A stretch of 64,000 nt of DNA from Paraconiothyrium sp. Pb-2020 (Eukaryota; Ascomycota; Dothideomycetes; Pleosporales; Didymosphaeriaceae), in the NCBI GenBank assembly GCA_022419385.1, contig JAJUBI010000001.1, positions 5,766,001 to 5,830,000 of the forward strand, given 5' to 3'. Positions 21,797 through 32,853 of this stretch are shown here, one piece after another. A model generated the notes under the pieces. The model was not told where the DNA came from. It did not search any database and saw only the letters and a program-made list of their open reading frames with translations. Numbering within the stretch: the stretch's first letter is position 1; every line of letters starts with the position of its first letter. The translations under genes were made by a program, and so were the position numbers.

Positions 21797-23840
21797 CTAA
21801 GCGCTGGGGACAGTCTCAATGTACTCAGCCTTCTCGATAATCGGAGCAGGCTTGGGCGTAGACCGCTTGAAGAAGATCCACCGCTTAATGAAATACGGCA
21901 CCATAACCTTCAACTCGTACCCAATGTACGTCTTCGTCGGGACGGAGAAGACCTGGTCGAGCTCCTCGAGCGTAAGCTGCTTTGTCTCGCGGACGAAGCA
22001 GAAGATCATGAACCAGGCTATCAGGTTGAGACCGGCGTAGAAACCGAAGGCACCGGTGGGCGTCATGACGGTACGCATGCGGGGGAAGGTGAGCGAGAGG
22101 ATACCGGCGAAGGTGTTGTTGATGCACACGGCCCAGGCCATGCCCTGCTCACGCTGGATGGTGGGGAAAACTTCGGCGGAGTATTGGAAAGCGACGGGGC
22201 CTTCGCCGAGGGAGTAGCAGATGGTGAAGAGGTAGACGAAGAGGACGACGGGTCCGATGCGCGCGCCGCGAGACGCTTCCTCGGGCTGGAGCAGGGAGAG
22301 ACCTGCGGCTAGCAGGAAGAGACACATCAGTGGGAAGGTGATCATGCAGAGGGTTCGGCGGCCCTTGGTGTCGATCAGGAAGAGGGTGGGGATCGTGAAG
22401 ACGACCTGGACAGCGCCGTAGCCGAGGGAAGCGTACAGGGCCTGGGTGGCGGTGTAGCCGACGTTTTCGAAGATGGTGGAGCTGTAGAAGGAGATGATGT
22501 TGATACCGCACATCTGCTGGGCAATCATGACGGTGGAAGCTCCATAGTTGGCACGTCGGATCCTGGGCACGGAGAAGCAGTCCCAGAGACGAGTGAAATA
22601 GTTGGATCCCGCAGCGAGCTTCTTTTCCTCCTCGTAAATGACGAACGAGTAGTAGTAGTCCCTAGCCGCAATGATGGGATGAGCTCGGAGCGCCAACATG
22701 GACTTGAAGGCCTTGTCGTATTTGCCATGCTTCATCAGCCATCGGGGGGATTCCGGGCAGAAGAAGATTCCAATGGCGAGGATGAAGGACGGAATGAAGG
22801 CGGAGCCAAGCTGGAGACGCCAAGCGATGCGGCCGGTGTCCTTGACGATGACGTTGGCGCAGAAACCCAAGAAAATACCTGAAGCCAAAGTTTAGTGGGA
22901 GCTTGGTACGGCCAAGGGAAGCTTCTTACCGATGACGACCCACAATTGCCAGAACATGACAAGAGCGCCTCGAATGCGGGCGGGAGCCATTTCAGCGGAA
23001 TAGATGGGGACAGTCGCGTTTTTGGCGCCAATGCCGATGCCCATGATGAAGCGGGCGGCGAAAAGGCCTTGCCATGACTTGGCGAAAGCGGAGCCGATGG
23101 GAGTTGCAGTAAGACACAGGGCGGTCAAGAAGATCTCGCCGCGTCGGCCAAGGTATTTGTTAAGAGGGTCGACGATGAAAGCACCGCTGATTGATTCGGT
23201 TAGCGAATGGCTCTGGAAAACGAGGCGAAAAGCTGTGCACTCACATCAAACCGGCAGTCAAGAAAATGATGGAGTTGATGAGACCAACAATCCACTCGTC
23301 GTGACCTTTGCCAGCAATATTGAACTCCTGGGGAAAGGACAAGTTGGCGCCGTTCGAACCGGTCTGATCCCATCCCTGGGTGGCGGCACCGATGGCGCAC
23401 AAGCCAATCGAGTACCACAGCATCTTGGGACCATGCCACTTGTGGTCGCGCTCGTAGATGAGGGCATTGCGCTCTTCCTCATCGATCTCTGCGAGCATCT
23501 CGAATCGCTTGGGGTCGCGCGCAACAAGCGCAGCCCGACCAAAGAGCGAGGCGTGGTCAGCCATGCCATTGCTCTCAGCGAAAGCACGCGCGTCGGCAAC
23601 AACGGCTTCGCGCGAGGCACGCTATGTGATATCAGCGTCAATGCTCACGGTGATATTACAGCAAAGCTCGCAACCTACCTGGAGGGGATTCTCGACGATG
23701 TTCATGGCCACGGACGCCCGGCGACCGGTGTCGTCGACCAGCTCGGTGTGCGGCTTCTGGTCCGCCTTCTCGTGGAGGGCGCCATACTGCGGCGGCTCGA
23801 GGCCGGGGTCGTTGATGGTGTCGACGTTCTTTTCGGCCAT
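21797..23840 (-). CDS. MFS sugar/polyol transporter (SP family)
   Basis: Plasma-membrane sugar-proton symporter type, 625 residues. Four exons: 23679-23840, 23245-23621, 22930-23186 and 21797-22878, with introns of 51-58 bp. The cytosolic N-terminus is long, about 115 residues. Twelve membrane segments follow. Sugar-porter motifs: GAATQGWDQTGSNGANLSFP, IVDPLNKYLGRRGE, GIGIGAKNATVPIYSAEMAP, PESPRWLMKHGK, DTKGRRTL, FQYSAEVFPTIQREQG and VRETKQLTLEELDQVF. The subgroup resembles fungal carriers annotated as hexose or myo-inositol transporters; the substrate cannot be read from sequence. Start MAEKNVDTINDPG was chosen because the upstream in-frame extension is not conserved-looking. It sits between rhgA and a GH7 cellulase, which fits uptake of plant-wall sugars. 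Confidence 0.9.
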
Positions 23841-26523
23841 GTTGGCGGCGGTTGATGGCGCGAGAGGTGAGGGTGGAACTGAACAACGGATCGACGCAGA
23901 AAGAGCGGGCACCTGGGGACAATAAATAAAGCTACCCAAGCAACCCCAACCGTGTCCAAGCACCCATGGGGTGACTGCTCTGGGGCAAGGCAGCCCACCT
24001 GCGGAGTGGCGCTAGCACCCCGTTCATGAAAGCGACCCACTGTTATTGCTGCTAGCTGATATACCCCATGCGGAGACAATCCGAAGGAACCTGCAACGCC
24101 TGCGTGGAGATCCACCTTTCACCGGAAAGCTGACCACCATTGGCTCCCCCGGGCGGCCCAGGTGAAGGCCCAAGGTGCGCAAACCCCTCACGCCGCGCGA
24201 GTCTGCATGTTTCCACGCCGTCAGCGCGGCTCTCAACAGCGGCGCCTAGATCCGGGCTCAAAGCCGGGGATCTGGGGTCGCTCTACGCATCATACCTTCT
24301 ACGCCTTCGCGGTGCGCCAGTGCAGCGCTCGGGATCTCCGTGCTGCCAGGCTGGATGCGGTTGGGCCGGCAGGTCACCGCCGCCTTGACTGCATGGCGTG
24401 TTGCCCGGGCTTGCAGGTGGGATGTTGTGTTTGAGCCGCCTCGGAGCCGGTAGCGGCACGATGCAAGCCACTGACGTGCTGGCCGTGAAGGGAGCAGCAA
24501 CGGATAACGGTGAGCATTAGGCCGTAACAGGCTAACAGCTGAGCGCCTGAGAAGTTGTCACAGGCTCACGTGCGTTAGCTGACGGACCCGGCAAACGGCG
24601 CGCGAATAGAGTCGCTGCAAAATTTGAAGCCAAGCCGCAAGTGCGCCGCGACCAAGCTCAGGGAATGTAACCTTGCCTTGTCCCTGATGCTTGCGCGTGC
24701 TTGCTCACATGATATCTCCCGCTTCGCCCAACGCCGGCGCCGTGCTAGTTCGGCCTCCGCCACGTCTACTGTCACTTCCAACACGTTGACATCTAGACTG
24801 TGGAGCATCCCTCCTCCACGGAGCCGCATCATGGGGGGATTTCCTCTCCTTCACTTTGGCGAGGATACACCCACATGCTACCTCGTCTGATGCTATTGAT
24901 CGTGTGGGTCCGCGAAGCTTGTCGACTTTGACTTTCGTGTCTGGTCTGGACCAGTGTAGCTTGCCAGCTGCGAATGAGCAGGTACCTTGCCCGACTGCCG
25001 TGGTGCAGTTCCGGTTGCCGGGTTGAGAAAAACTTCAAAGGCTATAATAGTCAATCAACCCACTGGCCCTCGAAACCCATTCACCGCGGAGCCAGCTCGA
25101 CTGGCCCATGCTTTGGCGAGAGCTTTGGTGCTTCTGGTCACGATGGCAGTCGGTGGATCAAGATGCTAATCACTACGGGGTCGAGAAACTTTGGCAAGAC
25201 TCCGCTAGGCCACTCCTGACACTGACTTCATCTCCTAGGTCGGCCTTGACGTTCGGTAGTCCAATGCTGGAGCTCTAGAAATGTTTGCTTGTGAATTCTG
25301 CCGCTCCTCCACTGTTGTTATTTCAGTGCATGTCCTGAGGGAACATTAAAAACAACAAAAGATAAGGAAAGCATCACGGACCTTCAACAGCTGTTTGGCA
25401 GTCAACAACGTAGTTGGCAGTCAACAACGTAGTTGGCAGTTGAGTGCCGCGGAAAGAACTACCGAGCAATGCGGCTGAACACTAACGACGTGTTGACATC
25501 CACTAGCACTTTACAGGAGCAGTTACTTACACGCCTTACTACAAATCAGGCGGACCAGGAACGGAGGTGCGCGCTTCGATGAGCTTGCAAAACTTGAGTC
25601 CGGCGGCAGTACGTTCTTGCCGCTTCGTCCAGCTGCAGGTGTTTCGCAGAGCCTGGAGCGTCTCGATAGTCAAAGTGTTCACCATCACACTGGTCTAGCT
25701 TCCAAATTGGCATATCAGCATTATGATCGCAGACGATAGAACCGCACTTCAACTGTCGTCGTTGACGCTGGGCGTCGTTTTATAAAGCGAGGAATTGAAG
25801 ATGGTAGGCACTTACTCGTTGTGATGATATGATCGAAGGTCGACCGCGACTGCCGACTGTCAACCCCAAACATGGTTGTCACAATCGTTGTTCATCGAAC
25901 GCTTTTTACGCCCCCAGAGTACGGAGTATCTTTGCAGTCGTTCTCTCGCTAGTCATTCTTATATCTGGCATAGTGTATCGCGTGATCCGAGGTGCGTATA
26001 CCGCAAAGTGGGTTTGACCAAAAACGCACCGGTCATTTTCGGGGGTGGGTAAACCATGTTCGCGCTTCTCGAAGGCGAGTCTCGGTGATTGCCATGGGCT
26101 TCACTAGGAGGCTCTCCAGCCACAGCCAACATTATAGCATGGGTCAAAATCACCATGAAGCTGCCAAAATTGGGCCAGATTTCTGGTTAGCAGATTCTTT
26201 CTGGCCAGCGTATTGGGTAATCTTGCTTTCAAAGTCTATTGCTGGAACGTGACTTCCTCTTCGCGTTGGAGTGCAAGCATTCACCGGAAGATTTCGCTAA
26301 CGTAACAGACACTCATCACAATCGAGGTCCACTCTTATCTATTTCCAAAGCAAGTGAGTGCTAGCCTTATCGTATATACAATGCTCAGTCGAATACCAGG
26401 TACTCAGAGGGAGGAATTGAGTTGAGTTGAGGTCCACAAAGAGCTATTGGCAACACGAACTCTGCACAACCTTGAAGCCGCTATGCAACAGTACCGCGAT
26501 CAACATCATCTCCGGAGCATTAC
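23841..26523. other. Long gene-poor stretch (2.7 kb)
   Basis: Upstream of the transporter. Bases 24100-24500 are GC-rich with several short overlapping frames, none with a recognisable domain, splice pattern or composition of a real protein. 25300-26500 is more AT-rich and carries a short tandem repeat (25397-25440). No transposase, reverse transcriptase or terminal repeat was recognised. Confidence 0.5.
25397..25440. repeat. Tandem repeat, 19-bp unit
   Basis: Two exact copies of a 19-bp unit beginning ggcagtcaacaacg, plus six bases of a third copy. The unit contains the near-palindrome gtcaacaacgtagttggc. Confidence 0.85.
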
Positions 26524-27255
26524 ATGACAGTGAACCACTTGCCCGGGTGCTGTAAATCACAATCCTCAAACTTCTGGAACTCGAAACCGGGTCATCCTGC
26601 GTGGAGAGCGTCGTCCTCTAATATGTGCAGATTGCACGACAGCAACTCCTACTCGTGCGATTCAGGGTCCGCCGGCGATTTGCTCGGTGCGACTGTTTGC
26701 CATGCTCCTGGCGTGAGCACAATATCTCCTGGCACTAGTCGCTCGCTTCCCCGCATTCACCTTATATATATCCCTGTGGCTGTTACTATATCCCCGCAAC
26801 GCAGTTGGAGCTTGGCGGAAGAGCAAGAACATCAGATTGGATCATTCGTCCTCGAAAGAAGGGTTTGGAACACCAGAGGTTCTACGCGCATGCCTTTTAC
26901 GGCTATACAACCTTTGTTATATTCATTTGCATTTCCTGGTTGGTGGGATGCTGCAGCTGCTTGTAACTTTCTCCAACGTCTATCGGAATATCTTCATCTT
27001 GGTCCCGTCTCGGTCACATCGCCTGTTTCGAAAACGGAGGCTCACTTTGAAGCAGACGCACGATACAGCCGCATGGAGGGTGTGGTGTGTGGCCATCCTT
27101 TAGTGGAAGACTTCGAATGGATGGAAATACCCCTCTTCACGGTCCGACGACACTGCGATCCGGCGACCCTGTCACGAGAGCTGCGTAGACCTGCTTTTCA
27201 GTTAGTCAAAATCAATATGAGGCGGAACGATGTACTTGTGCACTACGCAATTTGA
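26524..27255 (+). CDS. Doubtful 243-codon open frame
   Basis: An ATG-initiated frame long for chance, ending 88 bp before the cellulase start. The product is compositionally irregular, with no signal peptide, membrane helix or known motif. A gene ending here would leave the cellulase almost no promoter. It is more likely non-coding promoter sequence, but it is listed because the length is notable. Confidence 0.15.
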   Translation: MTVNHLPGCCKSQSSNFWNSKPGHPAWRASSSNMCRLHDSNSYSCDSGSAGDLLGATVCHAPGVSTISPGTSRSLPRIHLIYIPVAVTISPQRSWSLAEEQEHQIGSFVLERRVWNTRGSTRMPFTAIQPLLYSFAFPGWWDAAAACNFLQRLSEYLHLGPVSVTSPVSKTEAHFEADARYSRMEGVVCGHPLVEDFEWMEIPLFTVRRHCDPATLSRELRRPAFQLVKINMRRNDVLVHYAI

Positions 27256-27268
27256 ACCGACGAGGGCA

Positions 27269-27276
27269 CATAAAAG
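27269..27276 (+). promoter_or_regulatory. TATA-like box of the GH7 gene
   Basis: The sequence cataaaag lies about 75 bp upstream of the cellulase start codon, in an otherwise balanced-composition region. Position and sequence suit a strongly inducible fungal promoter. Confidence 0.45.
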
Positions 27277-27343
27277 GGGGCGAACTGCCATTCAGATAGT
27301 CACGGTCAGATAGCTCTCTTTGAATACAGGGTATCGCCTCAAT

Positions 27344-28987
27344 ATGGTTTCCTCTTACGCTATGAAGGCCCTAGTGGCGTTCTTCTCCGCATCCACTGTG
27401 TCCGCTTTCGGAGTCGGTACTCAACAGACTGAGACGCACCCCAAGCTACAGTGGAAGACATGCACAGGAAAGGGCGGAACCAGCTGCTCCAACGTCAGTG
27501 GTGAAATTGTGGTCGACTCTAATTGGCGCTGGCTCCACACCACCAGCGGCACCACCAACTGCTATACTGGAAACACATGGGACTCGTCCCTGTGCTCGAC
27601 CAACGCAGCCTGTGACTCCAACTGTGTCATGGATGGCGCTGACTACAGTGGTGAGTAACTTACCGAGTCAGAAACACACAAGACGCAACTTCCAAACTAA
27701 GACGTCTTCGTCAGGTACCTACGGAATCACCACCGGCACTGATTCGCTCACTCTCAAATTCATTACGAAGGGTTCATACTCGACCAACATTGGATCTCGT
27801 ACCTACTTGCTACAGGACTCAAGCAACTACCAGATGTTCAAGCTTCCTGGGAACGAGTTCAGCTTTGATGTCGATCTCTCACAATTGCCCTGCGGACTTA
27901 ATGGCGCGCTATACTTTGTGTCTATGCCGCAAAAAGGCCAAGGAACTCCAGGTGCCAAGTACGGAACCGGTATGATTTCCTCGCACAAAAGGGCCCGTAC
28001 GACAGTTGCTTACTCAACATTAGGATACTGCGATGCTCAATGTGCTCGCGACTTGAAGTTCGTTGGCGGCGCGGTATGTTACTGTATCCTGACCTGACCT
28101 ACAATGCTAACGAGGCAGGCCAATGCTGAAGGTTGGGTACCATCCACCAACGATGCGAACGCTGGTGTTGGTAAGAAGGGCGCTTGCTGGTAAGCATTCA
28201 TCTACACGACTTTCCCCGTTGATCTGCTAACCGAAGCACAGCGCCGAGATGGATGTCTGGGAGGCCAACTCCATCTCCACCGCCGTCACCCCCCACTCCT
28301 GCAGCCCCGAAGCCTACTCCGTCTGCACCGACACGAACTGCGCCGGCACGTACTCGGCAGACCGCTACGCCGGAAATTGCGACGCCAACGGCTGCGACTT
28401 CAACCCATACCGCGTGGGCGTCAAGGACTTCTACGGCCCTGGCAAAACGGTCAACACCAACTCCAAGTTCACCGTTGTCACGCAGTTCTTGGGTTCCGGC
28501 ACCACCATCTCGGAGATCAAGCGCTTCTACGTCCAGGGTGGAAAGGTCATTCAAAACCCTCAGCCGACGGTCAGCGGTCTCACTGGCAACTCGATCACCC
28601 AGGCGTGGTGCGATGCCGAGGAGAAGGCGTTTGCCGAGGACAGGTATCCGTTCAACGAGCACGGTAAGTTTTCCCATCCTCTGCGCCTCACGCTCAGTGC
28701 TAATTCTTTCCACAGGCGGCATGGCCTCCATGGGCCGCGCCGGCGGCGCTGGCATGGTCCTCGTCATGTCTCTCTGGGACGACCACTACGCCAACATGCT
28801 GTGGCTCGACAGCACCTACCCCACTGACGAATCTGCCAGCACGCCCGGTGCGGCACGTGGTACCTGCGCGACGTCTTCGGGTGTCCCCGCCGATGTGGAG
28901 AAGAACAGCCCGAATGCTCAGGTTGTCTTCTCGGCGATCAAGTTTGGCCCCATCGGGTCGACCTTTGCGCAGCCTTCTGGCACGTAA
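27344..28987 (+). CDS. GH7 cellulase (cellobiohydrolase I-like), no CBM
   Basis: Secreted cellulase of family GH7, 458 residues. Six exons: 27344-27650, 27715-27969, 28024-28073, 28119-28189, 28242-28663 and 28716-28987. All five introns are 45-64 bp with GT..AG ends, and phases close exactly. The signal peptide ends ..STVSA before FGVGTQQTETHP; a second Met (27362) may also serve. The catalytic motif CCAEMDVWEANSIS carries the nucleophile and acid/base Glu residues. GGMASMGRAGGAGMVLVMSL WDDHYANMLWLDSTYP is typical of cellobiohydrolase rather than endoglucanase. It ends ..KFGPIGSTFAQPSGT, with no linker or carbohydrate-binding module. Confidence 0.94.
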
Positions 28988-29859
28988 GCTGGTTACATCG
29001 GAGACTGTATATAGTCGGTGGCAGGGCGGTCGGTCTCGTTGGAGGGATCGGCTGTCGTGGGCATGCGGTTGTCGCTCTTTGTGTTAAGAAGGTTTCTCGA
29101 GTCTATCGCTTACTTATCAATACAATCGAAGAGGCGCTATATCTCATGTTGCTGCACCAAATTAATCTATCGATCGGTTGCCCGATGTTATGAATACCAT
29201 GTTATCCAAATGCCCAACACAAAGCCCAGCTTACAAGATACCATAGATATCGGTGCTGTATAGAAGTTCCTCCCTCACCTTTCCATGAATCTGAAAACCT
29301 CTTGCCTGCATTTTAGCCAATGTATTCACGACAGCTGGTTGTTGGCGCTAGATGCTGTAGTTTTTGGGCCTGGTAGACAACGGAAATAGGGCACCAAGCT
29401 GTCCAAAAGCTAAGTAGGCCAATGACAGTCTCGTATAGTAGATACTACGGCTGAAAACTATGAACGAGGTATTGAGACCCATGGAAAGATGGGAAGGGAC
29501 TTCTGTAAGGCAGAATACCAGTCGTGCAGCGCAGCGACCTGAAGAGCGCGACTTTTCACCGCCGCGCAACACTACAGTAGTATCCTACAAAAGTTATAGG
29601 GTATCTAGGTACATTCTTCCACGCAGAAAAAGCACGATTAAGATACAATATTTTATAGTCGTATATTCATAGTAGTAGATGGCCGCGAGCGTTCGGTATT
29701 CAGGAGGTGTAGAATCCCAGAAACTAGCTCCTTCGTATGCCCCCGCCTTGTGTAACGTTTCCTAAGGCTTGGCCCACTCTAGGCATCCAAGGTGGACATT
29801 GACACAGTCACGTCTATAGATACACACACCTCCGGCTCGACCGATAACTCGTTCGAGAC
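28988..29859. other. Intergenic, AT-rich, no gene seen
   Basis: 3' region of the cellulase and 5' region of the HET-like gene. 29580-29690 is strongly AT-rich. No coding frame. Confidence 0.55.
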
Positions 29860-31995
29860 ATGCCTATCAAACCTGTGTGGTGGGCCGAGCCAAAAGATTG
29901 GATCACAGAGAGGGGAAATGATGATACCCTCGATGACGATGAGAAGCCATTTATATACCGATCAACGGGCTTCGTTTCCTGCACTCAGAGTCTTATTTAT
30001 ATACCGATCAACGGGCTCCGTTCCTGCACTCAGAGTCTTTCTAGATGTCTGCTCTTTTTGTAAAGTTGACCGAGTTTTCGAATTGAGAGCTATCGAGCCG
30101 TCTAGTCGCCAGTGCCGGTTTTGTCGCTTCATACTTCAAGCCACGAATGAATGTCTACATCCATTGGCCCAGTTCAATCAATTGCGACTCCGCTGGAAAC
30201 TAAATGCAGGGGCCTGGATTCTTCCAATTCGTGAAACTTTGACTCCGGAGACTGAAGTAAAACCGGAGATAAAAGTGGAGATAGGTATGTTCTTGTGTTC
30301 TATTAAATAAGCCTTTAGATTTTAAAAATGCCTTTATGAATCTTTTTTTTGTGTACCTTTGCTCGGAATTCATGAGTGACTCTTCCAGATTTAGGTTTCG
30401 CGTCACAAATTCGTACCCCAAATGGAATCGTTGGAGGCTCACCGGCGAGCATAGCGCTTGCGAAGAGCTGGCTTAAGCAATGCTACGGGCCAGATGCAAC
30501 CTTCGAGCATTCTACCCGCCCCAAGATAGACCCTCACGCTTTCACTTTCCCTACGCGCCTTCTGGAAATCAGTAGCCACAGTCAACATCTGCAAGTACGT
30601 CTTGTGGATACACGCACCGTGGTCAAACCCCGTCAACCACACGTGCTACTATATACCGCGCTGAGCCATTGTTGGGGTCCAGAAGGATCGCCTCGTCTGA
30701 AGACTACACCTGACAACTTACAAGCACGGAAATCAGGGATTCCATGGGACAGCATACCTTGAACGTTCCAGGACGCAATGCTGTTCACTCATGGACTGGG
30801 GGTGAAGTTCATCTGGATCGACTCATGTTGCATAATACAGGATGAATCTGATCTATCAGATTGGCACAGAGAAGCGACGAAGATGAGCGACATCTATTCC
30901 GGATCGTATCTTACGATAATGGCTACCAATACTACAAACGCCGGGTCAGGTCTGTTTCAGACTGTGCCTTCATACCTAAAGGCCCAGCCGATGATGCCGG
31001 TGAGAGCACCTCAAGGGTACGATGGGGATCAGGTCGTTCTCTACGCACGATACGATCAACAATATTCGAGAAGCGCCTATCGATATCCTTTGATGACCCG
31101 CGCTTGGTGTTTCCAGGAGAGATGTCTATCACCAAGATTGGTATACTTTTTCGAGTGCGAGATCGTATGGCGATGCTACTCTGTCGAGGAAGCTGAACTG
31201 AGCGAACTTGTCCCCTTTGATAGCCACTATTTTGATGGGACGCCCAGGCTGCACCCGGACAATGACCGGCTCTCAATGACTATACAATGGCATGACCTCG
31301 TCGAAGATTACTCCCGATTGGACCTGACTTATAAGGAAGATAAATTGCCAGCCATTGGAGGGATAGCTACAAGGATGTCCAACAATCGCCAAGGAGGCTA
31401 TTTCGCCGGGGTCTGGGAAGATACAGCACTATACGATCTTTGCTGGTATATGGACGAACGAAAGCTTACTAAGACGGGACCATGGCCCGAGCATACACAA
31501 GGTCCTTCCTGGTCGTGGGCTTCTGTTGAGGGACAGGTCTGTTTCATCTGGAACTCGTATTCCATTGACTATGATTCTGTCACGCTTCTTGCCGAAGTAC
31601 TGGATATAAGTTGTGACTACGTAGACCCGGAGAAGCCGTTTTCAAGTGAGGCAACTGGCGGCGTTCTCAAACTCACATCCCGTCTTCTATTGTGCCCGCC
31701 AGAGGAATGGAATCGAACAGGACCAGAATATGGAGACGGTGAACCATGGCGCATGTACAAAGACGCACGCGCCTCCCTTTTAGATGTTTCCACACTATAT
31801 CTGGTGCAGATCTGCCGTGGTTATAATGACAATCGGACTCACCAGCATCTCATCGTTCGGCATCTAGGGCTATCTGAAGATTTGTATGAACGAGTGGGAT
31901 TCGCCATACATGATGAGGACCCCTGGGATACCGATCCTATGAAACAGTATAAGTATCTAGATTTCGGACCGGAGCAGATTATCACTATCATCTGA
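29860..31995 (+). pseudogene. HET-domain protein gene, broken
   Basis: Heterokaryon-incompatibility (HET) family; intact members trigger cell death after fusion of unlike strains. Start MPIKPVWWAEPKDW at 29860. A paired-Cys segment CSFCKVDRVF..CRFCRFIL is followed by an intron at 30295-30388 (gtatgt..ttccag). The HET domain reads LYTALSHCWGPEG..LKTTPDNL, FIWIDSCCIIQDE and DWHREATKMSDIYSGSYLTI, with a late MTRAWCFQERCLS motif. Two lesions are visible. A tandem duplication of about 46 bp at 29949-30039 shifts the frame between the start and the Cys segment. An in-frame TGA (30760-30762) sits inside the HET domain between SIP and TFQDAM, where homologues have a residue such as Arg or Lys. The rest is open to 31995. 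Confidence 0.8.
29949..30039. repeat. Tandem duplication of about 46 bp in the HET gene
   Basis: Copy 1 is 29949-29994 and copy 2 is 29995-30039. They differ at one or two bases plus a one-base length change (gcttcgtttcc versus gctccgttcc). The 46-bp offset moves the frame by one. Confidence 0.9.
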
Positions 31996-32853
31996 TTTGG
32001 TGGCATCTGGGGGCTTTGTCACTCCTTCGAGCACTTCAACCGTCGCTTATTATACATTCCGACTCGCTTGGTCTGGATTTGCTGAGCCAGGTAGAATATC
32101 GGTGCTGTGCAAATTCTGTCTCCGCCTTCTCTTAGCTTTGGATAACGTTTCAATCCATTTCAACAGGTCTATGATACATACACTTTATCCTTAAATATAC
32201 TACTGTAGTCCTTATATTTGAACAGCTTCGCAAACTATTATTGACGTTTACCGCCATCAAATTCAGCCACTTCCGACGACAAATTAACAACAGAGTACGT
32301 GTATTACAAAACCCAATAGATCAATAGAAAGCTTGACCTAAAGCCATATAAAGGTGGGAGAGGAACTTTTCCAATCGACTACAGTATCCTCTCGATACTG
32401 GAGAGCCTTGTGTGTTCAACAGGGGATCGGCAAGCATCCGAGCGACGCTTTGCAAAGGCTGTAGTCCACAGTCCCTCTAGGCTGCTTCGAAGCAAGCCAA
32501 AATAAGTAAACAATTTCAGCGACGCTTGCGAACACTGTAGTCCATAGTCCTCCTAGGCCGCTTTAAAGCGACCATACCCAGATTTAACAGCCAATCACCG
32601 CATGTTCGGCGTGACACAACTGACCGCACCTCTAAGCGTACCTCGGTCTAAGAGCCGAGCGCTGAATGTGTCCTTGCATCTGTTTCTCTGTGCTCAAGCA
32701 AGCACGACGCGGTTCTTAAAAACAGTATTGACCTCACATCTTCAGTAGCACAAGCGCATGTACGAATTGATAGTGATTTCTTCCTATCCATATGTACATC
32801 AAGTACAGCAAATATATACAGCGAACACCCCAGCCATCACAATCATACCCCCT
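31996..32853. other. Intergenic with a degenerate direct repeat
   Basis: No coding frame. It contains the imperfect repeat listed at 32441-32572 and the 3' side of the DUF1996 gene. Confidence 0.5.
32441..32572. repeat. Imperfect direct repeat, about 55-59 bp, two copies
   Basis: Copy 1 (32441-32499) and copy 2 (32518-32572) share agcgacgctt, ctgtagtcca, agtcc and ctaggc. Each ends near a short palindrome, gcttcgaagc in copy 1 and gctttaaagc in copy 2. Several differences are C/T or G/A changes. Confidence 0.65.

Noticed and set aside
21782..22312. Plus-strand open frame of 176 codons
   Set aside because: Antisense to the last transporter exon; acidic repetitive product typical of reverse-strand translation.
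23155..23190. Apparent one-base frameshift in exon 3 of the sugar transporter
   Set aside because: It came from a miscount of the bases around ttgttaagagg. Checking the opposite-strand reading and the phases of all four exons showed the frame closes (1878 bp, 626 codons), so the gene is intact.
23004..23855. Plus-strand open frame of 283 codons opposite the transporter
   Set aside because: It is antisense to conserved transporter exons and runs through their introns; a compositional shadow.
28198..28767. Minus-strand open frame of 189 codons over the GH7 gene
   Set aside because: Mirror of the long GC-rich cellulase exon 5 and adjoining introns; no features of its own.
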